From Schistocephalus solidus (taxonomy: Eukaryota; Platyhelminthes; Cestoda; Diphyllobothriidea; Diphyllobothriidae): a stretch of 64,000 nt of DNA. Below the pieces are notes generated by a model that saw only the letters and a list, made by a program, of their open reading frames with translations, ran no database searches and was not told the DNA's origin. The stretch lies in the NCBI GenBank assembly GCA_017591395.1, contig WEDG01000334.1, forward strand, positions 1 through 64,000, given 5' to 3'. Numbering within the stretch: position 1 is the stretch's first letter; every line of letters starts with the position of its first letter. Position numbers and translations under genes: made by a program. This document shows, in pieces, positions 11,814 through 23,729 of the stretch.

Positions 11814-14800
11814 GTAAGCGTGCAGTGAATGAATTCCATTTTTACGTGAAATTAAAGATAGCATAGAGGGAGGCTTTTAAAACTAAATTTTTTCATATGA
11901 GGTTTTTATTCACCTCTGGATTTTCAACATGGGAGGGTAGCAGTGCGTGAGATAAAGATGTCAGTTCAATGTGCATGGTTTTTTCAGCCAGACGGTGACA
12001 TCAATAATCGTGAGCATGCAATTTTCCCTTTCCAGTCTTTGCGCCTAAGAGCTCCGCAAAAAATTAATTTATGAAGTAACTGCCAAGCCCTTAAATGCAC
12101 TTTGAATCGACATATCATTTCGTATTTTGATGCTCACATTTGCGTGCTTCCTACATGTCTGTTTAACACACTCAGAAGACCATCAGGTAATTAAAAATGC
12201 CGAAATACCAGTTTGTAAGGGATGCCTTTAAACGACAGAAGATAAACCTCCACATTTCTATGGAATTTAAAATATTTAACAACCAGAATGATTTCTTTTT
12301 TCGTTCTGACCATAACGAGAACAGGATTGCATACATTATTTATCTTATCTCTATATATTTTATTTTTAATTAAAACTTACGATCAATTCAACTAACATCA
12401 TGCTAGAATTCTGTACTCAGAATAAACCCTCACATTTCATTGGAACGTTTCCGTTCTAGTCAAGTCTTCATATTCATTGTAGCTCCCTGTATCCGATATT
12501 CTGGCTTCACATTAGTACATTGGAGACAGGAGGATGATACACAAGTTGTTTTACCCATCCAGCTGTTGGATTTTCAATCCTCCTTGTGGTATGCCTAGAA
12601 CCACCAGGCTTGAGCAAACAGCTCATTGAATTTTTACTAACACGTGACATGGAATACATTGGATTCAACCCAATACTTTGTGATTACGAACTTACTTCCC
12701 AGGGGCTCTAGCTAAATGATTCGATTGAAAACAAGACACGAATGTAAATATAAGGTGGTTTTAGCCTTCGGTGGGTTATTACTGGCCGATGACCAAATCC
12801 ACATCGGAACTCAATATTTCAAGCTCCAGATACGATTTTTTTATTTTTATCAGACATTAGTTTTGAAGGATTGGTAGTCAGTATGAAGCTGCAGAAGAAT
12901 TTTAAAAAAATTATAATACTTTTTAACGAACGAATTTAGATGGTGTCGATTGTTGAGTGACATATCACTTTTTGGAAACCTTGAAACAAACTACATTTCC
13001 AGGCAGACATTTGGTATAAAATATGTGGAAAAGGCCTGCTCTTCATTTTCTAGACATAATAACTTAACCTAGATAGATAACGACGTATGATGTTTTTGCG
13101 CACTGGTACGTCTGATAATGAATCCAATAGAGGGGAAGTAATTTTTTTAATTTGCATCATCACGCAAAACCATTAATGAGAAGTTTGTCTTTTTGACAAG
13201 TATTGTTTCAAACTGACCGTAAACCTTCTTATTTTCCCTTATTAACCTTACACTAATTAACATTTCATTCAGTGTGCCTGACGTTAAATCAGACATCAAA
13301 CAAATGAAATCGGTTTCAACAATGGTCTTCTTACTTTGCTATATTGAATGGCGTATAAACCAACAGCAGTATAGGTGCCAGTGGATAATAAATAGTTTCA
13401 TTTAAACCATTTTGCGCGTTGTTCATGTAAGTAAGTTGTGAGGCATTATCAGATAATAAACATTACTGCTTTCAATCCATATATGTAAGGTCTCAGAGGA
13501 CAGAAATGAGGTTTTCTGAAGTTTCAGGGTAATTTTTCCCCGTCTTTATGTTAAAACTGAGCGTCAGTTACTTTAACAACGTACTAAATCACATACTAAC
13601 TTAAAGCAAAATAGAAAACATCGAACACCGATTGAAGGTGAAATAATTTGCCAGTTCCACACCACACTCATTCAGCTAATAGCTCATTAAAAATTTGCGA
13701 TTGCTATCCAAATATAAGAATCCTTCTACCAATTTTAGCTGATCTGTTCTTATTCGGGCAACTTCTTTAAAATCCCGATTAAAAAGTGTGTTACCGCTTT
13801 TTCTAGCTTTGTGCTGCTCTTTCACCAAGGTAAAACAACTTGTTACGGACTGTTATAAATTTTCTGCAGAATAAACCTTCCCGCCTTCGAAAAAAGGGAG
13901 AGAGCAAAATAAGTTTTGCTTTGAAGGAAATATTTCAAACATCTTAGCAAAATTTTCCTCCATACTCGTGACCAAAATACAAAGGAATAGATATTGAAAG
14001 TGGGTCAGTATGTTTGCAGAAAAACATGCAATTATAATGAGCACAGTCCGAGCTTCAGTTTCCGCAGTTCGGTCTCATGCTTCATCAGATATCGTGCCAG
14101 AGATAGTGATAATAATATGGAACGTTGATATGCCTATCCACAGTCAGAGATATTTCCAGAGTTCAGTTTCATTGGGAAAACAGACATCACCGCAACTGAT
14201 TTAGAGTGGAAAGGCTGAACAACGGCAAAAAACGTTCAAACTGTTGTTGATGATAAACAGCCAGGAGAACAGTGCCATCGAAGGATATGTGTAAAAGTGT
14301 GTTGATCGTTTTTGGACAAAAAATAAGTCGAACAAAATAAAAAATGCGAGGGAGAATATAAACATCCATTAAACGACTGTGTTAGGGGAATATTAATAAT
14401 AGCAACTAAAAAATTAAATGTGGGTTAAAAGTTTACCAATTTTTGTAGAAAGGGATTCATTATGATAAGAGCAGTAGGGGGTTGATGGCGGAATAATACC
14501 AATGCACCAGAATGATGAAAATTTATTGGGAAGAAGGGCAAAGTGCTCAGGAATGAGAGCGGATAGCAGGCCAAAAGACACTCTGTAATAATTTCTCATT
14601 GTTGAGTAGAAGACCGTTTTTTGAAGTCCATGCAGACTAAGGATAAAAACCATCCTTCAGAAACTTAAGATTAAAGCAATTTTTAATAGGCTAGTCAAAA
14701 AGCATATCATCGGCAGTCATTTGGTGATCTCAAGACATAAATGTGAGTTTCGAATAGATGAGGGGATAATATGGAAGAAATCCACAAGTAGTAGGAAAAA

Positions 14801-16661
14801 CATCTTATTTCCATTCGTTGGATTGCAGAAATTGAGTGTGACCGGCAAAATGCTCTCTGTGCCAAGTGATAGTGCAGTCATGAGAGCCGCACGGAGATGT
14901 ATTACTTAGAAGCAGGCGTCATGGAAATGTCTTAAAGATGGAGTGGTCAAGAAATGCACATGCGTACGCTCGGTAACCCTCATCCAGCTCTCTTAGAGCA
15001 GAGGGATTTACAGTAGCAAATTTATTTAATTTACTCTGCCTTGGTGTATACGAAATCTATGTAAGATCTGAGAAGTAAAGTGAGCATGGCGTAATAGAAT
15101 ATTATGCAACTCTTTTGGAAAACTTCAGAAATTCTGAGGAGCACAAAAATGGACGGATGTTTTAGAACCCAAATTAATAAATTTTTATAGATAGGAGTTT
15201 GTCTGACTGCATATTAGGCGTCAGGCCTTTTTCAGTCTTCAAAATACGTGTAAAAAAATAAGGGGTAATTTGAGAATAACAAGACTTCAGGAGTATAAGC
15301 AAAACAACAAAAGAACGTTCCTCCCCCGTAACGACATACACAGAGCAGAAGACATACGTCGATGGCGAAATGTTTGGTGATATAAATTAGAGTCGTTGGG
15401 AGTAAGAATAACATTTTTATTAAATAAGAATTAATCGACGTCAACATATGCCAGCAAGCTTCGATGGAAAGAGAGCTACTTATGATTCCTCCAAATATAA
15501 ACAGAGGAGAGGGTAAAGTTGGTTGAAGAAGAGGAAAAAGCTGACAAACAAACTGTCGAGTCTGACAGTCATTCTTTTCATCAGAACATTGACCTCTTTT
15601 AGCATCTATTGCAGACCTAGTTTGCAGGTGAATTCCTTTGCACGCCTTAAAATTTAAGATCGGAAAAATAAATTCTGAAGAAGAAGTCACGATCACAGAA
15701 CATTGTGTCTATTGGCCTGACGTTTCAGATTCTATCTCGAAATAATCGTCAGAAAGCATTCCAGAAAATTCTGTCACATAGCAGTTTTAAGAGGACAGCC
15801 AATATTTAAATTTAATTTAAAATAAATTGACACAGTGAAAGGATTATTTGTTGTTCAAAGGTTAGAAAATAGCGAGGATAAAAGCAGTTGTAGCAGTCTA
15901 AACTAATCAAATTTTTGGACACGTGTCATTAGCCTCTCATACAAAGAAGCCACTGCTTATTAATTTTCAGCTTCTTGGAGCATAAACATCTTTTAAAACA
16001 CAGTTCATAGGTTAAAAGTGGGTGATACTGTCAGATTTCGAACAGAAGCCAAAAATTCAACTCTTTTGTACCTTAACACCGCTAGTCAATTTTAGGCTCC
16101 CAGGCCACCTGGAGATTTGTTTTATGAGAGAAAACTAATCTCAGATTATAAAAAGTTCATTTGAATAGTGAAATATAAAATACGGTATCCCACAGGCAAG
16201 ATGGAAACATATATAGGGGAATTTCAAATCAACGCACAGGCTGCAGATTCCTGGTGTCCTTAAGAACTGTAAAATTGTCGAAGTGTGCTGTGAAAAGGAA
16301 GATTTGACCAGGCAAACAGAAGTAGTCATTTAATTCCTCTTTAATTCCTTTCAATTGATCCAGATAGCCAGAAATGTGGGTAAAATAATAAAAATCGAAA
16401 ACACATAATTAGATTTGGTCTTTTAACAATGCATATCTCTCTGCCTTCTAGAGGTTTATCATTTAAGTAAACAATTTTTTACCTGCAGTTGCTACATGTA
16501 TCGTGATTTTTTGGAAAATATTTCGTTTTCTGCAAACTTACTTTCAGTATGATAATTTGGATGACTTTATGTAATGCAAGTTAAACTTTTCTATACAAAT
16601 CTGTATGTAGTATATTAGAAGTGGACTTTTAAGTAAAATTAGCGCGTCTAAAGTATCTGAG

Positions 16662-16910
16662 GTGGACACAAATCAATTGCAAACGGAAATTCACATATGC
16701 CTCTTTGGGCTTTTACGCAAAATACGATCCGAAACAATAAAAGTGGTCTGTACCGACTTGATCTGGCACATGGACAGCCCATTTTTTGCCAAGATACTTG
16801 TCCTCGAGTCTAGGGCTGTATGTAAAAGCTTGTGCAGAAAATTTACTATCCACAATTATGAAGCAAAAGGGATCACGCAAAAGCAATTAATTGACTTTAT
16901 TGTTGACTAA
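16662..16910 (+). other. Unassigned 82-codon open frame in intron 2
   Basis: Starts at a GTG and runs for 82 codons (VDTNQLQTEIHICLFGLLRK...). Composition is more codon-like than the surroundings, and the region ends about 100 bases before an inverted-repeat element. I do not recognise it. It could be a retroelement fragment, an alternative exon or chance. It does not match any missing part of the SLC17 protein. Confidence 0.2.
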
Positions 16911-17011
16911 CCAGAAAAACTGATATCAAAAATCAAGTCAGCCTTCTTGAAACGAGCTGACGGCTTGTCCGTCTACAAAAGTAGTTGCGACCTCAAAGAC
17001 AAAATGGGAAA

Positions 17012-17403
17012 GGATGCCTGGTAAGGCTGCCTAAGCAGGACATTGAAATAGAGACCACCCACAATACATGTGGCTTTGCGCGAAATTCAAGGGAAATAAG
17101 TTTAGGATTAAGGCGAGGGATAGGGCTAAGTTAAAAGTACGGTTCAAGGTCAGGCTGAAGGTCAAAGTTAAGGCTAAGGTTGCTAAGGGTGAAGTTTTGG
17201 GATCGTGTTAATTGAAGCGTTCAGGTTTACGGTAGGTTTAGGCTTAAGATTAAGGAAGCAGTTTTATTTCACATTAGGGTTAGTGTAAGCGTTAAGACAC
17301 GGGTATGTTTCCCCTCCTGAAATTTTCCCTAAACCAGCCTACTTTAGGCGGACTCGGCGGTTCCTAACCCCGTGCCCAGGTTAAGCAACCATACGAGGCA
17401 TCC
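17012..17403. mobile_element. MITE-like element, copy 1, TTAGGG-like interior
   Basis: Seen: begins GGATGCCTGGTAAGGCTGCC and ends with the approximate inverse (TTAAGCAACCATACGAGGCATCC). The inner part of the left end carries ACCCACAATACATGTGG and TTTGCGCGAAATTC. The interior is a degenerate array of units such as GGTTAAGG, GGATTAAGG and TAGGGTTAG. Two further copies lie at 19004 and 58654. The terminal inverted repeats and small size fit a non-autonomous DNA transposon. No transposase is present and no target-site duplication was clear. Confidence 0.65.
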
Positions 17404-18369
17404 CGACCGCAAAATTCAATGGCCTAAATTCCTTACAGGCGATACGACAAAAAACTGTTACATCTTTTCAAGTGTAAGTTTCTTTTAAAATACTTCGGAC
17501 ACAGATGAGCGTTCAATGCACTTTTAATAAAATTGATAGAGCACAGTGATTAACCCCTAATGAGAAACTTGATTTTGTGCAAGATCAAAGGAAGGTTAAA
17601 TATACTCTTCTCCTTGCCCAAAAATATGAAACGAAACCTAAACATATTCCAACTGATTATCGCAAAATTACTAATGCTATTCATCGCGGAAATTTACGCA
17701 ATGGATAAATTGATTTCATATTTCCATGTCGTGCCTTAAAGGCAACCAACATCACGTTCAATGCGACTGTCGATTTATATTTCTGGATCATAAATAACTA
17801 TCCTTCTCCTTAATTGCCTAAAGTATAGCCAATATATTCAATTTTTATTGCACCTATCAAAAGTATTTATTATTTTACGTTATCCCTTATTAGTTGAATT
17901 ATCTTGGAAGGGATTTTCGTTCCCTTATATCAGAAAAAATATAAAACCAGAGTTTACTTGACCTGCTGTGGAGGGCGTTAGATGTTAGCAATAGAGTTGC
18001 TTTGAAATTCTGTCTTGCGCAAAATTCCATATTTATTTATCTATCCTGTAAGATCGAATGCCAAGAAAAAGAATAACTTCTATAGAAGACGCAGGTGAGC
18101 CAATAGTAAGGGCAACTATACTGTTTGTATGTGCCAAATATTGAGAAAAATGGCTTGAAAAGGAAGGCTCATTAGAGCTTCTATTCTTCGAAAAAGATCT
18201 CACGAAAAGCTGCAATATCAACAAGGATATTGCGGAGGCAGAGGGTAATGTGTACTTTGGGATGAATGTGTGCATGCCAACGTTAAACATCTCGGGTTAA
18301 AAGCCACTGAAATCTGACTTATTTGGAAAGTTATCGGCCATCAATTTATAAGCATGAACAGTTAAAAAG

Positions 18370-18371
<2 letters not shown>

Positions 18372-18419
<48 letters not shown>
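18372..18419. repeat. (TA)n microsatellite
   Basis: About 24 uninterrupted TA units. It lies between the two MITE-like copies in intron 2 of the SLC17 gene. The length is likely to vary and is liable to assembly error. Confidence 0.97.
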
Positions 18420-18422
<3 letters not shown>

Positions 18423-19003
18423 TATTTTGGTTGTGTTAAATCTGAATGGAGCAGGTACTTGGACGGAGTCCTTAAAATTCCTAAATTGGCCTCAGGTAAA
18501 AAAAGGTTTATTTTAATGATCACTGGATATTTTAGCCATGCTGGTCGCAAAACGTGGCTTAAGCTAACGCTTAAAATGCATGTTTGTACATTCACAATCA
18601 GTTAGACCTTGTTAATGAGATCATACTGCAAGAGGATACATAACAGAAAGAGTAAGCACGTGCATTAATTATATTGGTAATCTCACTTAAATTGGGGAAG
18701 CAGATTGAAAACTTGGTCTAACCTGCGAAATACTAAAATGTTATTATCTAAAAACTTTATAATTCAATATTTATCTTATAGTTTTTACTTGAGGCTTCAT
18801 TTAAGCAGGGATCCAAATTATCTATACGATGCAAGTTACATGCATGAAGTTGCAGTGAGATTTCCAATGGAAAACGCTCGCAAAAAAGATTGAAAGTTGA
18901 CAGCTTTCTCTCTGAAAGCAAACAAAAGTGTTTTTTCTATTACAAGTGGTTAAATTGATGTACTTTTAAAAGGATTGGCACGTTCAGTCAGTTGAGTTCG
19001 TAG

Positions 19004-19387
19004 GGATGCCTTGTATGGACGCCTAAGCAGGACATGGGAAAAGGAACAACCCACCACGCATGTGGCTTTGCGCTAAATTCAAAGGAAATTACGTTTTGTA
19101 TTAAGTTAAGAGTTAGGGTTTAGTTTAGGTGTGATGTGTAGGTCAAAGTTGGGTTTAGAGTCATGAGAAGGCTAATGGTTAAAGCTATTACAGTGTAAGC
19201 TGTAGGATTAGGCTTTGGGAAAGTGTTGGGTTTAAGATTACGGTGAAAGTTTAATTTTATTTTAGGGTTAGGGTTAGCGTTGATACACGGGTACCCTCAC
19301 TAGAGTGTACCATAAGGCCACCTATTTTAAGTATACGGGATCGTTACTGTTTCCGTGTCCTGTTAAGGTTGCCATAGAAAGCCGTCC
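19004..19387. mobile_element. MITE-like element, copy 2, TTAGGG-like interior
   Basis: Same orientation and layout as the copy 1.6 kb upstream. It starts GGATGCCTTGTATGGACGCC, then reads CATGTGGCTTTGCGCTAAATTC, a GGTTAGGGTTAG-type interior and a right end with CCGTGTCCTGTTAAGGTTGCC. The interior includes a clean TAGGGTTAGGGTTAG stretch near 19264-19278. The right terminus is more diverged (about 19370-19387) than in the other copies. Confidence 0.65.
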
Positions 19388-20347
19388 AATCGTAAAGTCT
19401 TCGCTTCCAATAACATTTTAAAGCGACAAAATCATCTAGTGAGAAGGACATAGCAAAGGGCGACAAACAATGTGCTATGGGCAAAACTATTTTCCTAGAT
19501 TGATCTTATAAGAGAGACAATAGGTAAGAATATTGTCTACTCTGTATTTTCTCTTCAAATGCTGGGCTTATAATCCTCTCTACTCCCGGAGACACCGGCC
19601 TAGGCAATAGAGCAGACGGACCCAGGGGAAAAGTGCCATGCTGAAATGAACGCACGCAAAAATAAGCCACAATATTCGCTCCAAGTAAGAGTAGACACAA
19701 GATTTCTGCAGACACTTATCAATCTAAAATTGTAGAAGTGATTAACTAAGGAAATTTAAAAAAATAAGACTGTACTTTGAGGAGGAAATGTGTGATTTTA
19801 CTGTGAGGGAAACTCATTGAACGGAAATAGACAGAGAGTCATGAGTAATCCTTCCAAAAGTTTGAGCAAGTCGTCTAAACAGCAAGACTTTTTAAATTCT
19901 TATGCCAGGAAACAAATGTTACTTTTGATCTTGCAAGCTTCCAGCCCTAAGATAGAGTAAGTAGTTCATGCCGAAAGAAAAAGCACGTTTATGAAACGAT
20001 ATTACAATCAAAAAACCATGAAATACCTATCCGTATCTGCAAAGCCACCCCGGTTATTTAAGCAAATCAAAATTTCCATGAAGTATATTTGCTTGGGAAT
20101 ATAATATAACGTTCAATTTTTCCATAAATGAAATAAAAACTGATAAGAATATCTGATAGAATATTATGTAAGACCTTCTTATATTGGTTTTACCATTAAG
20201 AACAAATTACTAAGTTTGATCTCCAGCTGAAATGACTAGATAATATATGCTTGGAGATCAGTAAAGAGTTTGATACAACGTTAATTTTAAGCATCGAAAG
20301 TTTAATTTATATTTTTTTGACAAAAATGTCAACTGTTTTTTTTTCAG

Positions 20348-20455
20348 GGTTCTCTGGCCTCGCCGTCGCCGGGTATGCCGTCAACGTTATTGAACTGGCC
20401 CCCAAATTTGCAGGATTAATAATGGGCTTTGCCAATAGCCTAAGCACACTGACGG
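20348..20455 (+). CDS. SLC17 transporter, exon 3
   Basis: A 108-nt exon preceded by a run of T ending TTTTCAG. Joined in phase 1 it reads GFSGLAVAGYAVNVIELAPK, then FAGLIMGFANSLSTLTG. This matches the most conserved C-terminal block of SLC17 proteins (VGLUT: [20 protein letters not shown], then MGISNGVGTLSG), covering TM10 and the following loop. The donor is GTTAGT at 20456. The G-F-x-N hinge keeps the asparagine, and the aspartate of the D-I-A-P block is a glutamate (ELAP). Confidence 0.92.
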
Positions 20456-23250
20456 GTTAGTACGGCTGTTTTTACATTTGCATTTTTGCATTCTCTCTGT
20501 ACTTGCAAATTACAAACAGTCAGGACCACATTAAGTGACATAAAGCGCGCGAAGGAGGAGTTATTCAATTTCTATCGCAGTATTCCTCTATTTTTCGCCC
20601 ATCAAGTAACACGTGACTCGAGTATTCTACCACAAAAAGTGGTTTCAGGTAAACACAGAAGACAGACTTTGGTATAAACATAAAGAGTTTCTGCATAAAA
20701 ATCAGTTAAAGGACGCACAAATAGCTTTACGTGGGGATACTTTTGAATTTAAGATCACCGGATATCACAATGTTCCAAATAACCGAGTAATATGGTAACA
20801 GTGATATAACTCCCTGCAAAGGAACTCGGAAAGCAATAAGTTTTTTATCAACAAAACTTATGGTGAGTTCTTATACTGAGGAGTTAACTGGTTTGAAGCT
20901 TAATCTCATATTTTGGAAGAGGTTCCTTGCTCTACAGAATGTGCTGGGTCTTTGCTCTTACCAGTGAAAATAGTTCGATTTCAGTAAAATAACTCAATTT
21001 TCGACATGCGTTACAGGTGATTAAGCGTTATTTTTAGGACTTCAACTTCTGCAAAGATCAGCGTCCATATATTTAAACGGGTAAGGTTAAAAATTCCTTC
21101 TTCTGACAATGTTTTCTTGCTCTTTCCGAGTACCTTCCCTTATATAAAAACTTGGTTTTATCGTAAAACGCGAAATAAATATGCTGCGTGCACGAAACTA
21201 CAACAAATATTGTAGATGTTATCCATTTGGGAATTTACGTCATGACCACAGACATAATTTACGATTAACAGTATTCAGGTGGGATCGGTAGTAGATTTCA
21301 GACTTATAATCTACTTCTCTACTGCATAGCTTCATTCAAGCCATGGCTGTGAACACGGCTAGCTCAAGATTTCAGTATTTTAAAATAATTTTGTTTGAGT
21401 ATTAGCATGCAGCCTTAAGATTTCCTTCAAATCACAATCTACAAAAATTAAAATTTAAGGACTTTTTGAATTCAAATGTTCCTTTGGAGTGGCACATAGT
21501 CTATACGAAGTTGCAGTTAAAAGACAAAAACGGTCTCCGAAGAATTTAACAGCCCACTGTTTTTGTATGAAATCAACTGCTCAAATCAGGAGTAAGTGTT
21601 GCCTTTTAAGTCATAATATTAAAAAAACCGTCAATCTCATAGTTAAATATAATCAAATGGTATCGTGTTGCGTTAACGCAAGGAAACTTTGATGGAAGAC
21701 AATTGTTCACAAGTGTCCACGAAACAATGGCTTTACATGTACCTTCCCAGACTTCTTAGTAAGTGAATTACACGTCAATGAGATTATATTTGAAGAGAGA
21801 TTTATTTAACTAGGCTCGAAGCAATTACGCAATCTAAGATTATTGCACTTATTTCTCCACTAATCTGTATATTCCGCTTCAAATGTGAGGACGGTTACTC
21901 TTTGTCTGCGAAATAATTGTCGACCACGGGAAGGCTATTAATGACTGTCATGACAGACAGTTACTCCGACACATAATTTTTAAATATTTTGACGAATACT
22001 GACAGAATCTCTTACTTTTCGCTGGTTGCAGTTTCTTAACCACATCGTTTGCCTTTGATCTCCATCGTTCTGAAGAGATGGCCATCACGTCATGCCAGGT
22101 GATAATTTAGAGGGTCCGAGTAAGGTTTTAAACAAGTTTCATTTCGGTCTACTCTCCCGTGGGTAACCGATTCTTAAAATGTGGTCTGTGCCACTGAAGC
22201 AAGTTTGCAAGTTAAGTTTTTTTGCAAACGAATTTGACCATTTCATAAACCACAGATTCTGACAGCACGTTATTGTATATTTTCCCTTACAGGCAAATAT
22301 CGTAGTTAATCGATTATTAAAACTATTACCTGGCATTATCGAAAAGAAAACCACTATGAACTCACGGTATAATGCCTGAATTTGCTAGCTTCACGAACAA
22401 TTGTTGATCTTCAAACTGCCACTTTTCAAATTTTTTCTAGAGCAAAAGATTACGGTCAAAAGAAAATGCCTCACTTCAGATTTTTCAGTTTATTCTTTGA
22501 CAGGAATATCTTAACTAAATAGATAGCAATTATTTTGTATTAAAGGTTTTAAAAAAACTGTTATTCTGAGGCGACAAGGCCTTATCTGGAAAAGTCTGAG
22601 CACTGTTGACCTTCCTCAAACACATTTCTCATAAGCATCCTTATTAATTAACTTTTCATCCCACAAGCTTGAAAACTCAAAAAATGTGTTCACATGAAGC
22701 TAACGCAGCAATGACCGAAGGTGAATGAGTTGAACGTTACGTTCTTGTAAGTAGCAAGTAATGAAGGCCTGCAGAGTATTGCCCTAATGGCTTTTGCCAG
22801 AATGCCCAAAATAGCGAACCTTTTCATGCCATGATAAATAGCGTCTATTGATCTGGTAAGTTTGCAGGATCAAACACATAATCTTTGCTGCCGCCAGGCC
22901 CAAACTACAACCTTCATAGACAGTTGCGTACCGTCAACGTTAATAAATTTTAAGAGTCAAGAGTAAGGTATTTATAAGTCTCTGTTTCGTGGTTTAATTA
23001 GAAAACTTTAATTAGATTTCCAAACACGCTCCTGCTGCTCGATACGGGCAGAGTAACGAATATTCCCCATGGCGAGGAGATTAAATGAAATATCGGGGAC
23101 ACGTCCTCCAATGAGATTGGATCGATGGACGGAGTTCGCTTTAACTTTGGTCAAAAAGATCTTTGTTTGATTATCCTTCTACTACAGTCCACTTAATCAG
23201 AGATGTTGAGCATTCTTATTGGTTCCACATTTTATTCTGTTTTCCCGCAG
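20456..23250 (+). other. Intron 3 of the SLC17 gene (2.8 kb)
   Basis: Starts GTTAGT and ends TTTTCCCGCAG; phase 1. AT-rich. Open frames such as 20486-20677, 21489-21692 and 22139-22354 are short and unrecognised. No repeat supported. Confidence 0.8.
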
Positions 23251-23503
23251 GAATACTATCTACCGTACTTGCAACGGTAGTCGTCCATTATCTCAACGCA
23301 GGCGTTGGAAACGGGTGGATTTTCGCCATGTGCCTGGCAGCGGGCAGCCAACTGTTCGCTGCAGTTTTTTTTTCATCGCGTTCGCATCAAGTCAGGAACA
23401 GGCTTGGGCCAAAGGGGGTCCCAGTCTTCAGGAGCCCTCATTACGTCGCCGCGAGAAAAAGACCGATCTGGAGGTGCAATCAGTGTCCATCCCATTAGAG
23501 TAA
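23251..23503 (+). CDS. SLC17 transporter, exon 4 (C-terminus, one-base gap)
   Basis: Joined in phase 1, it continues GILSTVLATVVVHYLNAGVG and WIFAMCLAAGSQLFAAVFF, the last two membrane segments. At a run of nine T (23365-23373) the frame is lost. One more T would give FFFIAFASSQEQAWA, matching the family's end of TM12 (VGLUT: IFYAIFASGEKQPWA). The hydrophilic tail KGGPSLQEPSLRRREKK continues in that second frame to a TAG at 23501-23503. Without the extra T, translation stays open into unrelated RSHQVRN sequence. A homopolymer miscount is the simplest explanation. A real frameshift would remove only the tail and part of TM12. Confidence 0.85.
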
Positions 23504-23711
23504 CTTTATCGCAGTGGAGGACAACAGGGGAGCCACAAAAATGCATCCTATCTCATCGATTTAAACAGACCTCTGACGGCTAACGCGGCTGCGAGTTTCT
23601 GCACCTGTGGATATTCGTGAACAAGAGCATATTTGGAACTATTCTTTACCTTTAAGATAAGATAATTGTGTATAAATTCCTATGAATTGTTTTGCAACAA
23701 TTTTATATTTA

Positions 23712-23717
23712 AATAAA
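23712..23717 (+). promoter_or_regulatory. Likely poly(A) signal of the SLC17 gene
   Basis: AATAAA about 210 bases after the stop codon, followed by T-rich sequence, as expected for a 3' UTR end. It is the first perfect hexamer downstream of the stop that I noticed. Confidence 0.55.
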
Positions 23718-23729
23718 GTTTTTTGAATT

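Larger units (their letters stand above)
11814..20347 (+). other. Intron 2 of the SLC17 gene (8.5 kb)
   Basis: Bounded by GTAAGC and a T-rich tract ending TTTTCAG. It contains two inverted-repeat elements with TTAGGG-like filling (17012-17403 and 19004-19387), a TA microsatellite (18372-18419) and several open frames without recognisable content (13853-14044, 14414-14653, 15232-15696 minus, 16662-16910 plus). The rest is AT-rich with nothing I can assign. Confidence 0.8.

Noticed and set aside
15232..15696. A 154-codon minus-strand open frame in intron 2
   Set aside because: It is long, but hydrophobic and cysteine-rich in a way typical of reversed AT-rich sequence. There is no motif and no partner, so I do not call it a gene.
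17100..17290. True interstitial telomere
   Set aside because: The units are degenerate and bounded by inverted repeats shared with two other loci, so they belong to a mobile element.
23305..23583. Third overlapping reading frame at the end of the SLC17 gene
   Set aside because: It does not match the family. Only the frames before and after the T run do.
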